In this document: piece after piece, positions 59,101 to 64,000 of the stretch
Numbering within the stretch: the first letter of the stretch is position 1
Layout: each line of letters opens with the position of its first letter
Source: Antennarius striatus
Lineage: Eukaryota > Chordata > Actinopteri > Lophiiformes > Antennariidae
Direction of reading: 5' to 3'
DNA: 64,000 nucleotides
Assembly (NCBI RefSeq): GCF_040054535.1
Contig: NC_090789.1
Span: 4,267,697 to 4,331,696, forward strand
Translations under genes and position numbers: made by a program
The notes under the pieces: generated by a model
What the model was told of the DNA's origin: nothing
The model's database searches: none
The model's input: the letters and a program-made list of their open reading frames with translations, nothing else

Positions 59101-62100
59101 ATCCTGCAACACTTGTTGTGGCTCGTCTTCCTGTTCCGCTGCCTGTTGACCTCCGTTGCAACACTTCACGTGATTCTCTTGGCTGTAACACAGCTGTTCT
59201 CTCCTGTGTGCCAGAAGTGTAGTCCAGTGTTAGAAAGCTACCAGTGCTAAACTGAGCTTCTTGTTGACAACTGTCATTTCCAGCTGCCACAGCTGTTTTA
59301 CAAATGGAATATTATGTATTGACTCTTGAGGTCCGTAACTAGAATGCAGAGTGCCTCAATGGGCCTTTCATGACCAGCCTTGGTTTGGTCTGATGCTCGT
59401 GTCAGTGTTTTAAAAGCCTTCTTTATTTCAGATGGACTCCAGCCTCCCACCGGTGCAGAAGCTGGTGGTTCCTGCTGCAGCATCAGCAGCAGGAAACCGC
59501 TCTGTGTCCTTCAGGCCCACCTTGACTCCTGGGGGAGTGAGTCGGCCTCTGGACAAAACCCCAAGACAGACGGTTAGAAGTCAACACAGAAACACAGTGT
59601 CTTCTTCTTCTTCTTCTTCTTTCGGCTTTCCCCTTCAGGGGTCGCCACAGCGAATCAGTTGCCTCCATCTAACCCTGTCTTCTGCATCTTCTTCTCTCAC
59701 ACCAACTACCTTCATGTCCTCTTTCACTACATCCATAAACCTCCTCTTTGGTCTTCCTCTAGGCCTCCTGCCTGGCAGTGTAGTGATAATAAATACTGCC
59801 TCGTACAAACCTGATGCTCATTTTGTTTTTGTATTTTATTTTCTCCCCTTAGCCCACCACACGGTCACCACAGCTACCAGAAACAACTGCGGGTTCATCT
59901 TCAAGGTAAAACACAGGAGTGAGAAATGTTTCAGCTCTGAACAGGAGGTCAAAACTGAATGAATGGATTTACAGTCTGTTCTGGAGCAGCAGCTGTTCTG
60001 TGAAGGTTCTCTGCTCAGCAGCGGCCTCTAGTGACCCTAGTGGGGACATGATGGTGGGAAAGGAGGCATTCGAGGACGGAGTGTAGAATGAGTCAGTGTT
60101 GGGAGGAGTTCAGGCTAGATGAGGTCAAAACGGGACTTCCAATCCAGAGACTACTCTTAATTTTCCGAATTAAACCAAATTCAGTTTTAACAATTAAACC
60201 AACTTTACATTTTACTGTAATCAACAAAACAAATTTCGTAAGCGTCTGGGAACATTCAGACTGTATAATCTCTGAGTAGACGGTGACTGACTGTATGTTG
60301 CTTAGCCTGTTTTACTTTCTTTACCTGTTCCGTCTCCTCCCCTGCTACCAGCACAATCAGTTCCAGTGGCAAAGCCTATCCTCTGTCCAGCACCCCAGCA
60401 GTCAGCAGCGTGAGCTCTGGAGGTGGCAAGATGAAGAGGGAGAGGACGACAGCACGGCCGTCATCAAAACGCCCTGAGGAGCGAGAGGTAAACATTCTAT
60501 TGGAAAAAAAATCTTGTTCCCTCCAGGTGCTGCAGGGTCTGTCTGTCTGACACCAGAGAGGTGTGTTCTCGTTAAGAGAACTCATAAAACTAATGCTTTT
60601 CTCTGCGTAGGTGTTAAGCAAACAATGATACCTGTGCCTATTTTCTAACTAGGTGTCTGAGGTACCGGACCTTCCAACCATTTCTCTTCCCATCAGCACC
60701 TCCGCCTTGCCCAACTTCAGCTTTACCTCTCCTCGTCCACCTCTCACCACCGCCAGCACCGCCCCAAACATCACGCCCATTTCTCCCATGAAGGAGGTCA
60801 CAAATAAGGTGTGTCTTTGCATGATCTCACTTTTCTCCAGTGCTGCTAATAGTTTTAAGCTGTTCTTGAAAATAGCTAATTATTTTTTGTATCTATTTTT
60901 TTATTTTCAGGAGCTACCGACTGCCTCATCACCTCCATGCGTACCTTTTACATTCTCCTCCCCCATTGTCAAAGCGACTCCTGCTAGTCCTCCTTCATTT
61001 TCCCCATCAGTGAGTGAATAGACTTCAATTAGTGATAACTCGTTTTTAAAATAGATAGCTGTTTAACCCTTAACCCTAACCCTAACCCTAACAATAAAAC
61101 TATTTTTTTGCTTTGCAGGCTGGATTCACCTTCAGTGCACCTGTAGCAAAACTGGGTCCATCGATGTTAAACGGGAAGCTGGCCACGCCCATAGCAGCAG
61201 CAGCAGCAGGTACGGTTTTGCATGAAGTAGACATGATTTGCATTGTTTCACTAAAACCACAGGGATGTTAAGCTTCGTGTTTTCTCGCTACAGTGAAACC
61301 GTCGACAAGCAAAAGCACAGAAGACTTTGAAGGACCTTTCAAACCAGCAAAGACCCTTAAGCAGGGAAGTGTGCTGGATCTCCTCAAAGCACCTGGTTAG
61401 TGATCAGGAACACATCAGCAGCGTTAGCATTAAGATATTTGTTCTTGTTTTTAACTCTATTCTTGTTCCGTCTAGGCTTCGCCTCTTCAGGTGCTGTGAC
61501 GTCCCCAGGCTCTGATGACACCTCCAAACAGTCAACGACCACCTCCTCCTCCTCTTCCTCCTTTTCCTCCACCACCACCACAACCACCTCCTCGCTCTCA
61601 TCTTCAACAGGGTTTGGTGAATTCTTCAAAGCCCCACCAGGTTGGACCTGCGATGTCTGCTTGGTACAGAACAAGCCGACAGACACCAAATGCGTTTGCT
61701 GTACGGCCTCTAAACCAGCTTCCTCCTCACCTAAATCTGTGGACTGTGAACCTTCAGCTGCCACCTCAGTCGGCATGGATAGCAGCAACACAAACTCCAC
61801 CACCTCCACCTCCACCACTACAACCACCACTGGTTTTGGCACAATGTTCTCCAAACCTGCTGGAACATGGGATTGCGATACATGTCTTGTTCAAAATAAA
61901 CCGGAGGCAGTGAAGTGTGTAGCTTGCGAAACGGCCAAACCGGGAACGGGGCTCAAGCCTTCATTGACTCTTCCTTCTGCCTTCTCATCCAGTCAGACTG
62001 CATCCACTCCCACAGCGCCTGTTTCCACAGGGTTGAGTGGGTTTGGAGATAAGTTCAAACCACCTGAGGGTTCTTGGGAGTGTGATACATGTATGGTTGT

Positions 62101-64000
62101 AAACAAGGCAGAGGACAAAAAGTGTGTGGCCTGCACGAGCGCTAAACCAGGTAACGATAGCCTGACGGGTAGAGTTAGCGTTTAATCTTCTGTGTGATGA
62201 GTCAACTCTTATCTAAGGCGACTGTGAGTTTAAAGAATCTTCTTTCTTTCTTCAGGAGCTTCAACAGGAGCTTCCTCTTCAGTCAACAGTGCTCCAGTGT
62301 TTGGATTGGGAGATGCGTTCAAGAAGCCAGAGGGATCCTGGGATTGTGACGTCTGTCTCCTGCAGAATAAGGCCGCTGATGTGCAGTGTGTCGCCTGTCA
62401 GGCAGCCAAACCTGGAGCTGCTGTGGAGCCCAAAGGTAACGAAAAAAACTGTTACTGGTGTCTTCATATTGTTGTACAAACAAGATGTTTAGAGCAGCTA
62501 AAACTCTTTATTATCAGTATACCAACACTGCTTTTAATTAAAGTATTCATGCTTATTGTGCTTTGTTTTTTTCTGCTTTTGGTTCATCAGCTGCTGGGAT
62601 TTCCAGCTCCTCTGCTTTTGGCTCTTCCACCTTTACTTCCGGGGGATTTAAGTTTGGCACGTCTGACAGTACCTCAGGTTCAGGCTCAGGAGGTTTCAAT
62701 TTCGGAGTGTCATCGTCAGAGTCATCTTCATCATCAAGTGGATTCACATTTGGAGTGCCTTTTGGAAGCTCCTCATCAGAAGCCACTTCTAAAGACACTA
62801 CTGCCTTCTCAGGGTTCAAATCTGGTAGCTCGTCCGGGGGCTTTAAATTTGGGACTGACTCTAACGGTGACAAAAAGTCGGACCAGCCGGCTGCGACTTC
62901 TGGCTTCAAGTTTGGAACCGGCGGTGGGATCGTGTTTGGAACTGGATCGTCCAACACAGAAAGTAGCCCAGCTAAGGGTGGCTTCACCTTTGGCCTGTCA
63001 AAACCAGAAGAGAAAACATCAAATGCCACCACCGCTGCCCCCTCCTCGACGTCAGCAGTGAGTTTCACTCCCGCTGCTCCTTCTCAGGAGAAGAGCAACG
63101 ACGTGACATCATCCAGTGACACCACCTCAGTAAGCACCACCTCCACCACCACCACTAGCACCACCAGCGGGTCTGTGTTTGCGAGACTGGGGGAGCCAAC
63201 CACCACCCCACCGGGGGGCGCTACGTTTGGGTCCTCCCAGACGGATAAGGAGCCTGCTGCCCCCACGTTTACCTTTGGGAAGCCAGAAGAGCAAAAAGAA
63301 GCTAGCGCCTCGTCCACCGTCCCGCAGGCTTTCTTGTTTGGCGCCGCCAGCAAAGGTGCACAAGCTGCTCCGGCCCCCGCTGCTACAGGGGGCTTTTCCT
63401 TTGCCAAGCCCACCGCTCCAGCAGAGCAGCCTCCACCCACCTTCACATTCGGCAAGGCGGTGGACAAGTGTGAAACGTCTGCTGCAGAGACCCCAAAGCC
63501 TTTTTTTGGTTTTGGACAAAGTGCTATAGGTCAGACACAGTTTTTGCGCTGCATGCAAACATAAAAATTTACGTTTTCAGGCATCCAGTATTTAATTGTA
63601 AAAAAATGTACGATCACTAGATTTTCTAGTGTTTTCTATCTCTTAACCTGCGATGCTAACCCAGTGTTTCCCCAACAGATTCTTCTGCTGCTTCAAAACC
63701 TGCGTTTTCGTTCATGGCAAGCAATCCCAGCTCCACCGCCGCCGCCTCGTCCTCCACAGTCCCCACCCCCAGTCTGTTCGGCTCCATCAGCAGCAGCAGC
63801 ACCACTCAGGCTCCAGCTCCATCTGCAGCTCCCAGCACTTTCATGTTTGGTCAACCCGCCACCACCTCCAGCGACGAACCTCCTGCTAAAGCCGCCTTCA
63901 TGTTCGGCCAGAGTCAGGACGGCCAGCCCCCCGCCCCGTCGGCTCCCCCTGTCAACTCTGCCGCCCCGGCTCAGCCGTTTATCTTCGGCGCTGCCGCCGC
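53200..64000 (+). CDS. nup153: Nuclear pore complex protein Nup153, 3' end beyond the window
   Basis: Nineteen exons seen: 53200-53277, 56470-56689, 57154-57429, 57619-57758, 58040-58168, 58381-58497, 58639-58683, 58836-58892, 59432-59572, 59853-59905, 60352-60487, 60653-60808, 60911-61009, 61119-61209, 61294-61395, 61476-62150, 62256-62435, 62591-63529, 63679 to the edge; about 1318 codons (human 1475 aa). N-terminal amphipathic stretch LISRVTDTVKSIVPSWLQKYF; conserved SLVKEIKDN, DDNISTTSGFSSRASDK, FYPGKTTYGGAAA and SSTARRILQSLE-like blocks. Four RanBP2-type zinc fingers (W-X-C-X2-C-X10-C-X2-C) in exons 16-17 start with WTCDVC, WDCDTC, WECDTC and WDCDVC, from about residue 670 on. FG/FXFG repeats fill exons 18-19. 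Family knowledge: nuclear-basket nucleoporin binding lamins, Ran and importins. Intron 9 carries a LINE tail. Confidence 0.97.
59600..59782 (-). mobile_element. Severely 5'-truncated copy of the same LINE in nup153 intron 9
   Basis: About 180 bases closely matching the 3' end of the element at 41042: TTTCGGCTTT, CTTCAGGGGTCGCCACAG and CAGTTGCCTCCATCTAACCC in + orientation, ending in a (CTT)n simple tail at 59602-59620. It inserted 28 bases downstream of exon 9's donor, antisense to nup153. Confidence 0.8.
61064..61092 (+). repeat. Short interstitial telomere-like tract
   Basis: TTAACCC twice followed by TAACCC twice and TAAC: four to five units of the vertebrate telomere repeat (C-rich strand) in the nup153 intron, 26 bases before the acceptor of the exon at 61119. 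Confidence 0.85.

Noticed and set aside
61384-63558. Long antisense frames opposite nup153 exons 16-18 (up to 171 codons)
   Set aside because: They mirror the biased Ser/Thr/Gly/Phe codon use of the FG and Ser-rich exons on the other strand; no promoter, splice sites or similarity.

Overview
The window is nuclear DNA of a ray-finned (teleost) fish. Split genes with GT-AG introns, AATAAA polyadenylation signals, long (AC)n/(AT)n/(GA)n microsatellites, tRNA-derived SINE fragments, LINE tails and CpG-rich 5' ends all fit this. The proteins read off the spliced exons are vertebrate orthologues. The species cannot be named from the sequence alone.

Layout. (1) 1-17.7 kb, + strand: the last ten coding exons of necab1; the EF-hand end lies off the left edge. 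(2) 18.6-27.0 kb, - strand: complete pip4p2 (tmem55a), seven exons, 257 aa, tail-to-tail with necab1. (3) 27.1-28.8 kb: intergenic, rich in old repeats. (4) about 28.9-30.8 kb, + strand: a two-coding-exon gene I do not recognise, encoding a possible secreted coiled-coil protein. (5) 31.1-33.4 kb, - strand: chrac1, three exons. (6) 34.5-36.0 kb, + strand: gatad1, five exons. (7) 38.2-40.7 kb, + strand: lrrc14b, three exons. (8) 40.7-42.8 kb, - strand: uqcrb, four exons, with a broken LINE in an intron. (9) 43.3-46.2 kb, - strand: mterf3, seven coding exons. (10) 46.6-53 kb, + strand: ptdss1, thirteen exons, head-to-head with mterf3. (11) 53.2-64.0 kb, + strand: nup153, nineteen exons visible, running off the right edge inside its FG-repeat region.

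The genes are not an operon or pathway cluster. They are ordinary housekeeping and neuronal genes: a neuronal Ca-binding protein, a late-endosome/lysosome membrane protein, chromatin factors (chrac1, gatad1), mitochondrial factors (uqcrb, mterf3), ER phospholipid synthesis (ptdss1) and a nuclear-pore basket protein (nup153). From general knowledge, necab1-pip4p2 and uqcrb-mterf3-ptdss1 are neighbours on human chromosome 8q, whereas gatad1, lrrc14b and nup153 lie on other human chromosomes. The window is therefore a mixture of conserved and rearranged synteny.

I found no CRISPR array, defence island, tRNA or rRNA gene. The most interesting points are the unrecognised coiled-coil gene, a candidate 75-nt cassette exon in pip4p2, an in-frame retainable intron in lrrc14b, ZNF143-like elements shared by the uqcrb and nup153 promoters, and a short interstitial telomere-like tract in nup153.
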